From contig NZ_LGCN01000198.1 of assembly GCF_001279005.1 (NCBI RefSeq), forward strand, positions 1 through 64,000: a stretch of 64,000 nucleotides of DNA, read 5' to 3'. Shown here piece after piece: positions 51,591 through 61,548 of the stretch. The number at the start of each line of letters is the position of its first letter. The stretch's first letter is position 1. The notes beneath the pieces were generated by a model. The model saw nothing but the letters and a program-made list of their open reading frames with translations. It was not told where the DNA came from and ran no database searches. Both the position numbers and the translations under genes were made by a program. This stretch comes from Streptomyces caelestis. GTDB taxonomy: Bacteria > Actinomycetota > Actinomycetes > Streptomycetales > Streptomycetaceae.

Positions 51591-52562
51591 TCAGCCGAGT
51601 GCGTCCCGCAGCGCCGGCAACAGCGTCTTCTCCGACCAGTCCAGGTACGCCGGCTGCGACTCCCCGCCGATCTGCACCAGGGCGACCTCGGTGAAACCCG
51701 CCTCGGCGTAGGGGCGGACGGCCTCGACGAAGTCCGCCGGGTCGCTCCCGCACGGAATCGACGCGGCGACGTCCTCGGGCCGGACGAACTGCGTCGCCGG
51801 CGCGAAGGAGTCCGGGTGCGGCAGCTCGGAGTTGACCTTCCAGCCGTTGCCGAACCAGCGGAACTGGTCGTGGGCGCGTTCGACGGCCGCCTCCCGGTCG
51901 GGGTCGTAGCACACCGGCAGCTGCCCCACCCGGGGCTTGCCCCGCCCCCCGTGCCGGTCGAAGTCGTCCAGCAGCTCCGCCTTCGGTTCGGTGGCGATCA
52001 CCAGGTCGGCGAGCCGGCCCGCGAGGGCGCAGGACCGCTTCCCGGAGACCGCGACGCCGATCGGCGGCGGCTGGTCCGGCAGGTCCCACAGCTTGGCCGA
52101 CTCGACGTCGAAGTGGGTGCCCCGGTGGTTGACGTGCCCGCCCTCGAACAGGGCACGGATGATCTCCACCGCCTCCTCGAGCATCTCGTGCCGTACGTTC
52201 ACGGACGGCCAGCCGTCGCCCACCACGTGCTCGTTGAGGTTCTCGCCGGAGCCGAGCCCCAGCCGGAACCGGCCCTCGGACAGCAGCTGCACCGTCGCCG
52301 CCTTCTGCGCCACCACCGCCGGGTGGTAGCGGAACGTCGGGCACGTCACGTACGTCATCAGCGGGATGCGCGAGGTGGCCTGCGCGGCGGCGCCCAGCAC
52401 GCTCCAGGCGTACGGCGCGTGCCCCTGCGACGCCAGCCAGGGGAAGTAGTGGTCCGAGGTCACCGAGAAGTCGAAGCCGGCCGCCTCGGCCCGCACCACG
52501 TGGTCGACCAGCTCACGGGGGCCGGCCTGCTCGGTCATCATCGTGTATCCGATTCGCACCAT
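51591..52562 (-). CDS. LLM-class F420-dependent oxidoreductase
   Basis: 323 aa from MVRIGYTMMTEQAGPRELVDHVVRAEAAGFDFSVTSDHYFPW. Luciferase-like TIM barrel with the F420-dependent glucose-6-phosphate-dehydrogenase-related pattern: TYVTCPTFRYHPAVVAQKAATVQLLSEGRFRLGLGSGENLNEHVVG. F420 is the usual cofactor in this group. Substrate unknown. The ATG lacks a strong ribosome-binding site. Divergent from the serine hydrolase gene. Confidence 0.88.
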   Translation of the reverse strand: MVRIGYTMMTEQAGPRELVDHVVRAEAAGFDFSVTSDHYFPWLASQGHAPYAWSVLGAAAQATSRIPLMTYVTCPTFRYHPAVVAQKAATVQLLSEGRFRLGLGSGENLNEHVVGDGWPSVNVRHEMLEEAVEIIRALFEGGHVNHRGTHFDVESAKLWDLPDQPPPIGVAVSGKRSCALAGRLADLVIATEPKAELLDDFDRHGGRGKPRVGQLPVCYDPDREAAVERAHDQFRWFGNGWKVNSELPHPDSFAPATQFVRPEDVAASIPCGSDPADFVEAVRPYAEAGFTEVALVQIGGESQPAYLDWSEKTLLPALRDALG

Positions 52563-52635
52563 GCCGGCCGGGTCCCCCGGCCCGGGGCGGGAAAACGGTG
52601 GATCACCCCCCGGTGCGCCGGGCAGGATGCCTGCC

Positions 52636-54108
52636 ATGACAGCCCACCCGCTCCCCACCGCCGAGCCCGCTGCCCAGGGCGTCGACGCCTTGGGCGTCCA
52701 CGCCCTCCTCGACGCCCTCGAAGCGGTCCCGGAGATCGAGCCGCACAGCCTGATGATCCTGCGCCACGGACACCTCGTGGCCGCCGGCTGGTGGGCGCCG
52801 TACACCGCGCGGCGCCCGCACCTGCTGTACTCGCTCAGCAAGAGCTTCACCGCGACCGCCGCCGCCCTCGCCGAGGCCGAGGGACTGCTCGACTTCGACG
52901 CCCCGGTGCTGTCGTACTTCCCGGAGTTCGAGGCCGACATCACCGACCCGCGCAGCCGGGCGATGCTGGTCCGGCACGTGGCGTCCATGGCCAGCGGCCA
53001 CGAGGACGAGACCGTCGACGCGGCGTTCGGCGCCGACCCCGCCGAGCCGGTGCGCGGATTCCTGCTCCAGCCGCCGCAGCGCGACCCGGGCACCGTCTTC
53101 GCCTACAACCAGCCGTGCACCTACACCCTCGGCGCGATCGTGCAGCGGGTCACCGGGCAGACGCTCACCGAGTACCTGCGGCCCCGGCTGTTCGACCCGC
53201 TGGGCATCGACGAGGCGCTGTGGCAGCGGGACCGCACCGGCCGCGAGATCGGCTTCAGCGGACTGCACGCCGCCACCGACGCCGTCGCGCGGCTCGGCCA
53301 GCTCTACCTGGACGACGGGGTCCGGCAGGGCGAACGGCTGCTGCCCGAGGGATGGGCCGCCCGCGCCTCGCACCCGCACATACCGACCGGCGGAGTCACG
53401 GGGGTGGAGGACCGGCCGGACTCGAACCGCGGCTACGGGTACCAGTTCTGGATCTCCCGGCACGGATTCCGGGGCGACGGGGCCTACGGGCAGTTCTGCC
53501 TCGTGCTGCCCGAGCACGACGCGGTGATCGCCGTGACGACGGCGACCGAGCGGACGCAGGACTACCTCGACCTGATCTGGCGGCACCTCCTGCCGGCCTT
53601 CCGTCCCGAACCGCTGACCGGCCGCCAGGCCGCGGACACCGCCCTGCGCGAGCGCCTCGAACGACTCGCCCTGTCCCCGGCCGGGGGCGGCCCCGTACCG
53701 CCGGAGCGGGCCGGGGACTGGTCCGGCGCCGCGTTCACCCCGGAGGGCGGGATCTGCGCCGACCGGCCGAAGCTGACCGCGGCCGAGGTCACGGCGGACG
53801 CCGGTGGCGGCTGGACCCTGGGCCTCACCGACGCCGGGGAACGGTTCGACGCACGGTTCTCCGGCGGGCAGGGCTGGACGACCGCCGAGAAGCCCGTCCC
53901 CACCGCCGTGAGCGGCGGCTGGGCCGACGGCGACACCCTCGCCGTGGACCTGGTGTTCCTGGAGACGCCGCACCGCCTGCGGGTCACCTGCTCCCTCACC
54001 GCCCGGACCTTCACCGCCCGCTGGCTCACCCGCCCGCTGGACGAGCGGCCCCTGCGCAGACTGGGCGCCCCGCGCGGTTCAGTCCGCGGCGGGCCGAAAC
54101 GTCCGTAG
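52636..54108 (+). CDS. Serine hydrolase, beta-lactamase/CubicO family
   Basis: 490 aa from MTAHPLPTAEPAAQGVDALGV. SxxK motif in LLYSLSKSFTATAA, Tyr motif in FAYNQPCTYTLGAIV, and the third motif region GYGYQFWISRHGFRGDGAYGQ. The catalytic domain spans about residues 30-370; the C-terminal 120 residues form a separate beta-rich domain. Class C beta-lactamase fold; usually esterases or D-amino-acid peptidases. An ATG three codons upstream is possible. Its last 30 nt overlap the convergent pseudokinase gene. Confidence 0.85.
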   Translation: MTAHPLPTAEPAAQGVDALGVHALLDALEAVPEIEPHSLMILRHGHLVAAGWWAPYTARRPHLLYSLSKSFTATAAALAEAEGLLDFDAPVLSYFPEFEADITDPRSRAMLVRHVASMASGHEDETVDAAFGADPAEPVRGFLLQPPQRDPGTVFAYNQPCTYTLGAIVQRVTGQTLTEYLRPRLFDPLGIDEALWQRDRTGREIGFSGLHAATDAVARLGQLYLDDGVRQGERLLPEGWAARASHPHIPTGGVTGVEDRPDSNRGYGYQFWISRHGFRGDGAYGQFCLVLPEHDAVIAVTTATERTQDYLDLIWRHLLPAFRPEPLTGRQAADTALRERLERLALSPAGGGPVPPERAGDWSGAAFTPEGGICADRPKLTAAEVTADAGGGWTLGLTDAGERFDARFSGGQGWTTAEKPVPTAVSGGWADGDTLAVDLVFLETPHRLRVTCSLTARTFTARWLTRPLDERPLRRLGAPRGSVRGGPKRP

Positions 54109-55682
54109 GAAGGTCCGCAGGGCCTCCCGGCTCGCGGGTTCCTCCCGGTCGGCGGCCGGGGTCGTCCAGCGCAGCGAGAAGCCCCGCCCGCCGCCCAGGA
54201 GGAAGCCGCGGCCGAAGGTGCGCACCCGCGTGCCGTCGACGGTGGCGTACCACTCCATGTCGGCGGCCTCGCGCCCCTGGTACGTCGTCGCCCGGATCCC
54301 GCCGACCCGCTCGTAGCCGTCTTCGGACCGCTCCAGGCGCGGCTCCACGTCGTCGCGCCACACGGCCACCGCGTCCGACCCCACACGCGTGCCGTAGGTG
54401 ACGGCGAGCGTGCGCGGGTCCCCGTCGGCGCCGAAGGTGACGCGGTAGCCCCGGTCGGCGCCGCGCGAGGTGTCCAGCCGCTCCCAGCCCTCGGGCAGCG
54501 CGACGGAGAAGCCCTCCGGGGCGTGGTGGGTCCGGTAGCCGGGCGGGAGACCGTCCGCGCCGTCCGACGGAGACGGAGAGGAGGACGGGGCGGGGACGGC
54601 GGGGCGGGCGTGTCCCGGTCACCGGGCCCGTCCGGCGCGCCGGAACCGGCCGGCCCGGACGCGGAGGCCGGTGGCGCGTCGGCGGCGGATCCGTCGCCGA
54701 CGCCCGGCAGTCCCTGCGTCGCGGCGAGCACGGCGGCCGTCACCGTGGCGACGGCCAGCGCGGTGCCGAAGAGCGTCGTCCGCCCGCCCCGCCCCCGGCC
54801 CGCGTGCCGCACGGCGCCGGCGGCCCCGCCGTGCGGCCGGGGGCCCGGCGCCGCCGAGGGGACGGCGCCCGGGTCCTCCCGCAGCACACGGGTGAGCGCC
54901 TCGCGCACCACCTGGCGGGTCAGCCGCTCCCGCGGGTCCTTGCGCAGCAGCCCCTGGACGACCTGCGTGAGCGGGCCCGCCCGTACCGGTGTGCGCGGCG
55001 GCAGCCGCTCCACGCCCTTCAGCGTGGCCTCGGGCCGCCCGCGGTCCCGGAACGGCGGACGCCCCTCCAGCATCGTGGAGAGGACCGCGCCCAGCGCCCA
55101 CAGGTCCGCGGCGGGCCCGATCCACTCGCCCCGGGCCTGTTCCGGGGAGGCGTACGACGGTGCCGTGAGCCGGGACGCCGACACCGCGCCGGCCAGGCCG
55201 TACCCGGTGACGACGGCCGGACCGCCCTCGCGCAGGAACACCTGGCCGGGGCTGAGCTCCCCGTGCGTGACGCCCCGGGCGTGCGCGGCGTCCAGCACGT
55301 CGAGCAGCTCCAGCGCGACGCGCGCGGCCCGCACGTGGCCGAACGCGCCCTCCTCGGCGAGGACCTCGTCGAGCGGGGCGCCGTCGATCCACGCGGTGAC
55401 GGTCCACAGGGAGCCAAACGCCTCGACGGCGTCGACGACGGCGGCGATCCGGCCGGGGCACAGCCGGTCCATGCGCTCGGCGGCCCGCAGGACCCGGGAG
55501 GGCGCGCGTCCGGCGGTGTCGCCCGCGTCCTGCGGGAGGCCGATCCGCGTGACCAGGCAGGGGCGGCCGGTCCGCAGGTCGTCGGCGTACCAGCGGACAC
55601 GGTTGGTCTCACGGTGCGTGATCTCGACCAGCCGGTACCGTCCGGCGACCGTCCGGTCCGCGGAGACGTGCGCCCTGCCCAT
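54079..55682 (-). pseudogene. Membrane pseudokinase, frameshifted before the extracellular domain
   Basis: MGRAHVSADRTVAGRYRLVEI begins a kinase-like domain (about residues 15-280) without the catalytic residues: HGELSPGQ replaces HRDLKPxN, VVTGYGLAG replaces the DFG segment, and no VAxK Lys is visible. A membrane helix (TLFGTALAVATVTAAVLA) and a Pro/Ser-rich linker follow. Near 54600 the frame breaks; one base is missing. In the restored frame VPAPSSSPSPSDGADGLPPGYRTHHAPEGFSVALP leads into an extracellular domain that ends DREEPASREALRTFLRTFRPAAD at 54079. Confidence 0.7.
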
Positions 55683-55748
55683 GGCCATCCCTCGTCGAAC
55701 CGCTGGATCCCGCTTCCCCGGGTGATACGGAGAGCGGGCGGGATCCGT

Positions 55749-56720
55749 TCAACGGGAGGTTCGGCGAAGCCCAAAGTGCTCCGTCCAGGCGATCATGTCG
55801 CCGGTGGTGGCGTTGCCGCCGCACACCACGAGACCGAGCCGGGCCCCCTCGCCGACCCGCTCCAGCACCCGCCGCGCGGCCGGCAGCAGACAGCCGGCGG
55901 CCGGTTCGGCCCACACCTTGGCGTGGTCCGCGAGCTCCAGCGAGCCCCGCACCGCCTCCCGGTCCGGCACCACCAGCACCTCGGCGACCAGCTCCGACAC
56001 ATGCTCGTACGTCAGCGGGGACACGGCCGGGGCGCTGAGCGTGGAGACGATCGACGTCAGCCGCACCGGCACCGGGCCGCCCGCCGCCAGCGCCTCGGAC
56101 ATCGCCTGCGCGCCCTCGGTCTCCACGCCCCAGACCCGCACCCCGGGCCGCCGCGCCCGCAGCGCCGCCGCGACCCCGGCGATCAGTCCGCCGCCCCCGA
56201 TGCTCACCAGGACGTCCGTGAGGTCCTCGGCGTCCTCGGCGAACTCCAGGCCCACCGTGCCCTGCCCGGCGATCACCACCGGGTCGTCGAACGGATGGAC
56301 CAGGGTCAGCCCCTCCTGCTGGAGCCGCGTCATGAGCGCGAACGCGCCGTCCATGTCGTCGGTCACCCGCACCGAGGCGCCCGCGGACTCCGCGATCTCC
56401 ACCGCCCGCACGGGCGCCGAACGCGGCATCACCACCGTGGCCTTCACGTCGAGGGCCGCGGCCGTCACCGCGAGGGCGATCCCGTGGTTGCCGCCGCTCA
56501 CCGCCACGACCCCGGCGGCCCGCTCGGCCTCGCCCAGCGACAGCAGCTTCGCCGCCGCGCCCCGCACCTTGAACGAACCGGTGCGCTGCAGCAGCTCCAG
56601 CTTCGCCGTGACCGGGACGCCCAGCAGCGCCGACAGCCCGGGGCTCGGCACGGTCGGGGTCCGCACCACGTGTCCGGCGATCCGCCCGGCCGCGGTCTCG
56701 ATGTCGGCGATCCCGATCAC
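55749..56720 (-). CDS. Threonine/serine dehydratase-like PLP enzyme
   Basis: 323 aa. Fold type II PLP enzyme: LQRTGSFKVRGAAAKL (PLP Lys), VAVSGGNHGIALAVTAAAL (pocket), VSIGGGGLIAGVAAAL (phosphate loop) and LGLVVCGGNATTGDMIAW. These match the threonine/serine dehydratase and serine racemase group. GTG at 56720 is used because GGAGAGG lies just upstream; GTG at 56729 is a close alternative. No operon partners. Confidence 0.88.
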   Translation of the reverse strand: MIGIADIETAAGRIAGHVVRTPTVPSPGLSALLGVPVTAKLELLQRTGSFKVRGAAAKLLSLGEAERAAGVVAVSGGNHGIALAVTAAALDVKATVVMPRSAPVRAVEIAESAGASVRVTDDMDGAFALMTRLQQEGLTLVHPFDDPVVIAGQGTVGLEFAEDAEDLTDVLVSIGGGGLIAGVAAALRARRPGVRVWGVETEGAQAMSEALAAGGPVPVRLTSIVSTLSAPAVSPLTYEHVSELVAEVLVVPDREAVRGSLELADHAKVWAEPAAGCLLPAARRVLERVGEGARLGLVVCGGNATTGDMIAWTEHFGLRRTSR

Positions 56721-56859
56721 GACTGTCACCTCTCCGGCCCGGGGGTGGTGATCCGCGCCGTGGCCCACCCTGACCCGCGCGGCGGCCGGGGTCAACAACG
56801 CTCAGTGCCGCCGTGCCTTCCGCAAGGTCGCCTCTTCGGGCCGGACGACGACGTACCCC

Positions 56860-57081
56860 TCACCCCGCGGCGTCAGCCGCACGGCCTCGCCGGCCCCGCG
56901 CAGATCCGGCACGACGCCGACCGTGGCGCCGTCCGAGGTCCCGGGCCACGGCGCGGGAGACGTCCGGATCGTCGTCCACGGCCGTGATCGCGGTCCGCGC
57001 CGCTTCGGCGGCCCGCGCCCCACGTCCCCCCGTGGTGCGGTCGGGTCCCCGGCGCGCAGGTCCCGGTCCGGTCGGGGCCAC
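56860..57081 (-). pseudogene. Response-regulator N-terminal fragment (TrxB-fusion type)
   Basis: The frame contains TAITAVDDDPDVSRAVARDLG, the opening of the receiver domain found at the N-terminus of Streptomyces response-regulator/thioredoxin-reductase fusions. Within about 5 residues it turns into Arg-rich noise and stops at 56860. The remaining hundreds of residues are absent. A second coding-like tail in another frame (VPDLRGAGEAVRLTPRGEGYVVVRP and so on) runs to a TGA at 56802 and may come from a different gene. Together they look like a scar from a large deletion. Confidence 0.55.
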
Positions 57082-57230
57082 CGCACCGGTCCCGTCCCCC
57101 GTGTGCCCGAGCGCGGCGGACCGCTCGGGGAGGAGTGAGATCCCCGCGCGGCGCGACCGCGTGCGGCCGGGGCGGCGGCGTAGGGAAGACTGGACCGCGC
57201 GAATTCGGATACGACACGGGAGGGAACCGC

Positions 57231-58103
57231 ATGACGCGCCCGATCACGGCAGGGATCGACGGAACCGAGGAGAGCCTCGCCGCGCTGGCCTGGGCGGCGC
57301 GGGAGGCGGTCCGCCGGGGGCTGCCGCTCAGGGTGGTGCACGCCTGGCGGTTCGAGGCGCACGACGCGGTGGACACGGGCGACCGGGCGACGCAGGAGCA
57401 GTGGGTCCGCGCGTCGGTGGAGGAGGCGGTCCGCGCCGTCGGCGAACACCACCCCGGCCTCACCGTGACGACGGACGTCCTGGAGGGCGACGCCGTGCGG
57501 ACGCTGAGCGGTGTCGCCGCGGACGCGGAGATGCTGGTGCTCGGCTCGCGCGGCCACGGGCGGATCGTGGGCTTCCTGGTCGGCTCGGTCGGCCAGCAGG
57601 TGATCGTCGACGCCGAGCGGCCGGTGGTGTTCGTACGGGCCGGGGACCAGGCGTCGAACGAGGTCGCCGGGCACGAGATCGTGGTCGGCCAGCAGGGCGA
57701 CCCGCAGGACAGCGCCGCCGCGCTCGGTCTCGCCTTCGAGACCGCGGCCCGGCGCGGGGCCACGGTGCGCGCCGTACGGGCCTGGACCCTGCCGCCGGTG
57801 TTCGCCTACAGTCCCGCCTCGCTCCAGCTCCTCGACGAGGCCGGCGGTCTGGAGCCGTACGAGCGGAAGGCGCTGGCGGCGGCCCTCGCGCCGTGGCGGG
57901 AGCGCTACCCCGACGTGCACGTGGTCGAGCACGTCGAGATGGGCAGCGCCGGACAGGTGCTGCTGTCGGTGGCGGGCGCCGCCCAGCTGATGGTGGTCGG
58001 CCGCCGCGCCCACCGAACGGCCGTGGGCGCCCGGATCGGCTCGGTGGCCTACGGCGTCCTGCACCACGCGGACTGCCCGGTGGCGGTGGTGCCGCCGGCC
58101 TGA
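57231..58103 (+). CDS. Universal stress protein, two UspA domains
   Basis: 290 aa from MTRPITAGIDGTEESLAALAWAA, with GGGAGGGAACCGC before the ATG. Two UspA domains (about 1-140, with LVLGSRGHGRIVGFLVGSVGQQV; about 145-290, with MVVGRRAHRTAVGARIGSVAYGVLHH). Both carry the Gly-rich ATP-binding pattern, so ATP binding in each half is likely. Different from the Usp at 18484. Confidence 0.9.
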   Translation: MTRPITAGIDGTEESLAALAWAAREAVRRGLPLRVVHAWRFEAHDAVDTGDRATQEQWVRASVEEAVRAVGEHHPGLTVTTDVLEGDAVRTLSGVAADAEMLVLGSRGHGRIVGFLVGSVGQQVIVDAERPVVFVRAGDQASNEVAGHEIVVGQQGDPQDSAAALGLAFETAARRGATVRAVRAWTLPPVFAYSPASLQLLDEAGGLEPYERKALAAALAPWRERYPDVHVVEHVEMGSAGQVLLSVAGAAQLMVVGRRAHRTAVGARIGSVAYGVLHHADCPVAVVPPA

Positions 58104-58122
58104 CGCGGCGGGGCCGCCCGGG

Positions 58123-59355
58123 TCAGTCGGCCGTCGGCTGGAGCGTCTCCCGCGCCTTCGGCAGGATGTTCCTGATGTAGTCCTCGACGGCCGTGTCGAG
58201 GCCGATGTCGTGCTGCGCCCGCTCGGACAGGTACCAGCGGTGCTCCAGGAGTTCGTGGTAGATCTCCGCGGCGTCCATCGGGCCGCGCAGCTCCGGCGGC
58301 ACGGACCGCACGGTGGGCCGGAAGACCTCGCGCACCCAGCGGTGGGCGAGGACCTCCGGGCGGGCGCCGAGGGGGTCGCCGGGGGCGTAGTCGTCCTGGG
58401 TGGCCATCCAGCTCTCCAGGTCGTTCAGCAGCCGCCTGGCCTGGTTCTCCTCGGCGTCCAGGCCGGTCAGGCGCAGCAGCTGCCGCTGGTGGTGGCCGGC
58501 GTCGACGACCTTGGGCACGAAGGTGACCGTGTCGCCGTTGGAGGCGTGCTCGATCTGCATCTCGGCCACGTCGAAACCGAGGTCGTTCAGCCGGCGGATG
58601 CGGCGCTCGATGTAGTGGTGCTTTCCCGCCGGGTAGACGGAGGTGCGGGTCAGCTCCTGCCACAGGCCCTGGTAACGGGCGCAGATCTCGGTGCCGAACT
58701 CGATCGGGTCGACGGAGGGGTGCAGCGCCCCGGACGCCTCCAGGTCGAGCAGCTCGCCGCTGATGTTGACCCGCGCGAGATCGAGGTCGTACTCGCGCTG
58801 GCCGACGCTCAGTTCCGGGTGCAGGTCCCCGGTCTCGGCGTCCACCAGGTAGGCGGCGTAGGCGCCCGCGTCGCGCCGGAACAGCGTGTTGGACAGAGAG
58901 CAGTCGCCCCACGCGAACCCGGCCAGGTGCAGCCGCACCAGGAGCACGGCGAGCGCGTCCATCAGCCGGTGCATGGTCGCCGGGCGCAGCGTCGTCTCGA
59001 ACATCGACCGGTACGGCATGGAGCCGCCGAGGTGACGGGTGATCAGGACGCTCTCCAGCGGTTCCCCGGCGGGGTCGGTGCGGCCGGTGACCACGGCGAG
59101 CGGGTCCACCGCCGGGATGCCGATCCGGTCCAGGTCGCGCAGCAGTTCGTACTCGCGCAGCGCGGGCCGCCGGGCGAGCTCCTTCACCGCGATCACCTCG
59201 TCGCCGGCGCGCGCGTAGCGCACCACGTGCCGGGAGATGCCGCGCGGCAGCGGCACCAGGTACTCCTTCGGCCACTCCTCCAGCGGCAGGTGCCACGGCA
59301 GTTCCAACAGGAGCGCGGGATGCTCCGGGTTGGTGGCGTTGATCTGCAGTGCCAT
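58123..59355 (-). CDS. DUF4032 (WaaP/kinase-like fold) protein
   Basis: 410 aa from MALQINATNPEHPALLLELPWHLPLEEWP. Kinase-like motifs: EVIAVKELARRPALREYELLRDL (Lys and Glu) and GFAWGDCSLSNTLFRRDAGAYAAYLVDAETGDL (catalytic Asp and metal Asp), as in the LPS kinase-like DUF4032 family. The C-terminal 180 residues are specific to the family. Substrate unknown. Confidence 0.82.
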   Translation of the reverse strand: MALQINATNPEHPALLLELPWHLPLEEWPKEYLVPLPRGISRHVVRYARAGDEVIAVKELARRPALREYELLRDLDRIGIPAVDPLAVVTGRTDPAGEPLESVLITRHLGGSMPYRSMFETTLRPATMHRLMDALAVLLVRLHLAGFAWGDCSLSNTLFRRDAGAYAAYLVDAETGDLHPELSVGQREYDLDLARVNISGELLDLEASGALHPSVDPIEFGTEICARYQGLWQELTRTSVYPAGKHHYIERRIRRLNDLGFDVAEMQIEHASNGDTVTFVPKVVDAGHHQRQLLRLTGLDAEENQARRLLNDLESWMATQDDYAPGDPLGARPEVLAHRWVREVFRPTVRSVPPELRGPMDAAEIYHELLEHRWYLSERAQHDIGLDTAVEDYIRNILPKARETLQPTAD

Positions 59356-59396
59356 GGCGGGGGTGTCCTCGTCTCGTGGGCGGTCGTCACCTCACC

Positions 59397-60149
59397 CTAT
59401 TGCGCGCGTTCCCGCGCCAGCCGGGCGGCGTCCCGTACGGGCCCCTCGTGCAGCGGGCCGTGCCCGGGCAGCAGCAGGCCGCCGTCCAGTTCGGCCAGGA
59501 CGTCCAGCGAGGCGACGGCGGTGGCCCGCTCGTGGTGGAACATGTCCGTCAGCATCTGCGGTCCCCGGGTCCGCGAGGTGGGATGGCCGCTCACCAGGGC
59601 GTCGCCCGACACCACCACCCCGGTGTGCGGGAAGTGGAACGCGCAGTGCCCGGCGGTGTGGCCGGGCGTGTGCACGGGCACGGGCCGGCCCGGCAGGTCG
59701 AGCGGACCGGGACCGGACTGCGGGAACGCCTCGGGCGCGGTGACCGCCACGTCCGCCGTCCCGCCGGAGCGCAGGGCGTGCGCCGCCCAGGGCAGCACGC
59801 CCGGCCGCCAGCCGTTGCGCAACACCTGCCCGATGGTCACCTGGTGCAGGAAGTCCCGCCGGGCGTGCGGGACTTCGGCCTCATGGGTGTAGACGGGGGT
59901 GCCGTACGCGGCGCTCAGGTACTGGGCGGATCCCAGGTGATCGCTGTGGGCGTGCGTGATCAGCACGGCCGTCACCGACTCCGGCGGACTCCCCACCTCG
60001 GCCAGGGAGGCGAGCAGCCCCTCGCGGTCGCCGGGGTAGCCGGTGTCGATCAGCGTGACGGCGTCCCCCTCGGTCAGGATCACCCAGTTGGTGTTCGTCC
60101 CGTGCACCAGGTAGGTGCCCTCCGCGACGTGCCGGACGGTTGCTCGCAT
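59397..60149 (-). CDS. MBL-fold metallo-hydrolase
   Basis: 250 aa from MRATVRHVAEGTYLVHGTNTNWVIL. Zinc ligands are all present: THAHSDHLG, PVHTPGHTAGHCAF, VVSGDALV and LLLPGHGPLH. The group includes lactonases and thioesterase-like hydrolases. It is followed by DUF4032 in the same direction (41 nt). Confidence 0.9.
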   Translation of the reverse strand: MRATVRHVAEGTYLVHGTNTNWVILTEGDAVTLIDTGYPGDREGLLASLAEVGSPPESVTAVLITHAHSDHLGSAQYLSAAYGTPVYTHEAEVPHARRDFLHQVTIGQVLRNGWRPGVLPWAAHALRSGGTADVAVTAPEAFPQSGPGPLDLPGRPVPVHTPGHTAGHCAFHFPHTGVVVSGDALVSGHPTSRTRGPQMLTDMFHHERATAVASLDVLAELDGGLLLPGHGPLHEGPVRDAARLARERAQ

Positions 60150-60208
60150 GGTCGTTCCGCGTTCCAGTCGTTCGGGCCGTTCCTGCCGGACGGGAGAAGG
60201 AAAGCAGA

Positions 60209-61432
60209 TCACGGCGCGGACGCGGGCGGCGGGCCCGGCCGTGGCGGCGTGTCCACGACGAGCGCGCCCGGACGCATCCCGAACAGGAACCGGGTCACCG
60301 CCCACCTGCGCACCCCGTACTCGTACAGCGCGAGGACCGCCGTCAGCGAGGCGGCCACGATCACCGCGTACGTGACGGCCATGGGCGCGGACCGTCCGAC
60401 CACGCCGTAGGCGCAGGCGACCACGACCGGCTGGTGCAGCACGTACAGCGGCAGGGCGGCGGGGGAGAGGTAGGCCAGGACCCCGCTCCGGCCGGCGCCC
60501 GCGCGCGGGCGCCCCGGCCGGTCCAGCAGGCCGAGGACCGCGACCGTCCAGCACCAGCCGGCCGCCCCGAACAGCGCCCGGGTCGCCAGCGCGGACGGGG
60601 TCCACGCGGTGAACGGTTCGTCCCCGGCGACGAAACCGGGCGCGGTCCCGGCGAACAGCACCACACCCAGCACGCCCACGGGGACCGCCGCGCGGCGCAT
60701 GGGCTCGCGGACCCGCTCGTCGTCCGCGAGGGCGAAGCCGTACCCGAAGAAGAGCAGGTAGGCCCAGCGGTTCCAGCCCGCGTAACCCTCCTCCATGCCC
60801 AGCAGCGCGTTGACGGCGGCGAGCGGCAGGGCGGGCAGCAGGAGCAGCGCCGGCCGCCGTCGCAGCGCCGGCGCCACGCGGTCGGCCCCGGCCGCCAGCC
60901 GGGCGGCGACCGGGGCGAGCAGCAGGCAGAAGGCGAGCAGCAGGACGACGAACCACAGGTGCCCGGTCTCGAAGTGATCGCCCTCCAGGACGAAGGGGAA
61001 GTCGGCGGGGTCCGGCCGCACGGACAGGAAGCGCGCCCAGAACCGCCCGTACGGCTCGTCGTACCCGGGGTCGGCGGCGCGCAGCCGCAGCCACTGGGGG
61101 AGGGGGCACAGCACGACCGTCGCGAAGACCAGCGGGACGCCCAGGCGCAGCAGCCGTTCCCGGGCGAACCCGCCGGGCCCCCGGCGGCGGATCGAGTGCC
61201 GGGCGCCGAGACCGGCGACGAGGAACAGCACGGGCATGGCCCACACCACGCCGAACCCGGCGAGGACGGTGACGGCGTCCGTCGTCTCCGCGTTCTTGAC
61301 GTAGAAGTCGTCGTCCGGGGAGAAGACGAGGGCGGCGTGGAAGAAGACCAGCCCGACGACGACCAGGGCGCGCAGCACGTCCAGTTCGCCGCGCCGGCCG
61401 GCCCGCTCCACTCGCCCCGTGTCCGCGCCCAT
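60209..61432 (-). CDS. Acyltransferase-3 family membrane protein
   Basis: 407 aa from MGADTGRVERAGRRGELDVLRALVVVGLVFFHAAL, with GGGGAGGGG before the ATG. About ten membrane helices; the conserved His is in VGLVFFHAALVF, near FLVAGLGARHSIRRRG. Such proteins transfer acyl groups from the cytoplasm to glycans, antibiotics or lipids outside. Divergent from the TetR gene; the operators at 61549 lie between and probably control it. Confidence 0.85.
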   Translation of the reverse strand: MGADTGRVERAGRRGELDVLRALVVVGLVFFHAALVFSPDDDFYVKNAETTDAVTVLAGFGVVWAMPVLFLVAGLGARHSIRRRGPGGFARERLLRLGVPLVFATVVLCPLPQWLRLRAADPGYDEPYGRFWARFLSVRPDPADFPFVLEGDHFETGHLWFVVLLLAFCLLLAPVAARLAAGADRVAPALRRRPALLLLPALPLAAVNALLGMEEGYAGWNRWAYLLFFGYGFALADDERVREPMRRAAVPVGVLGVVLFAGTAPGFVAGDEPFTAWTPSALATRALFGAAGWCWTVAVLGLLDRPGRPRAGAGRSGVLAYLSPAALPLYVLHQPVVVACAYGVVGRSAPMAVTYAVIVAASLTAVLALYEYGVRRWAVTRFLFGMRPGALVVDTPPRPGPPPASAP

Positions 61433-61548
61433 CGGCCCCTCCCCGTCCGGGTGCGGCCCAGTGTGGGGGAGCGGGGGCGGGGAGGACAGGCTTCCGGCGC
61501 GTCGGACCCGGCGGGACCGTGGCGCGAACTCCGCCGCTCCCGGGCCTT

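Noticed and set aside
57500..58067. Minus-strand frame opposite the second universal stress protein
   Set aside because: A shadow: the plus strand encodes a complete two-domain Usp with a strong ribosome-binding site.
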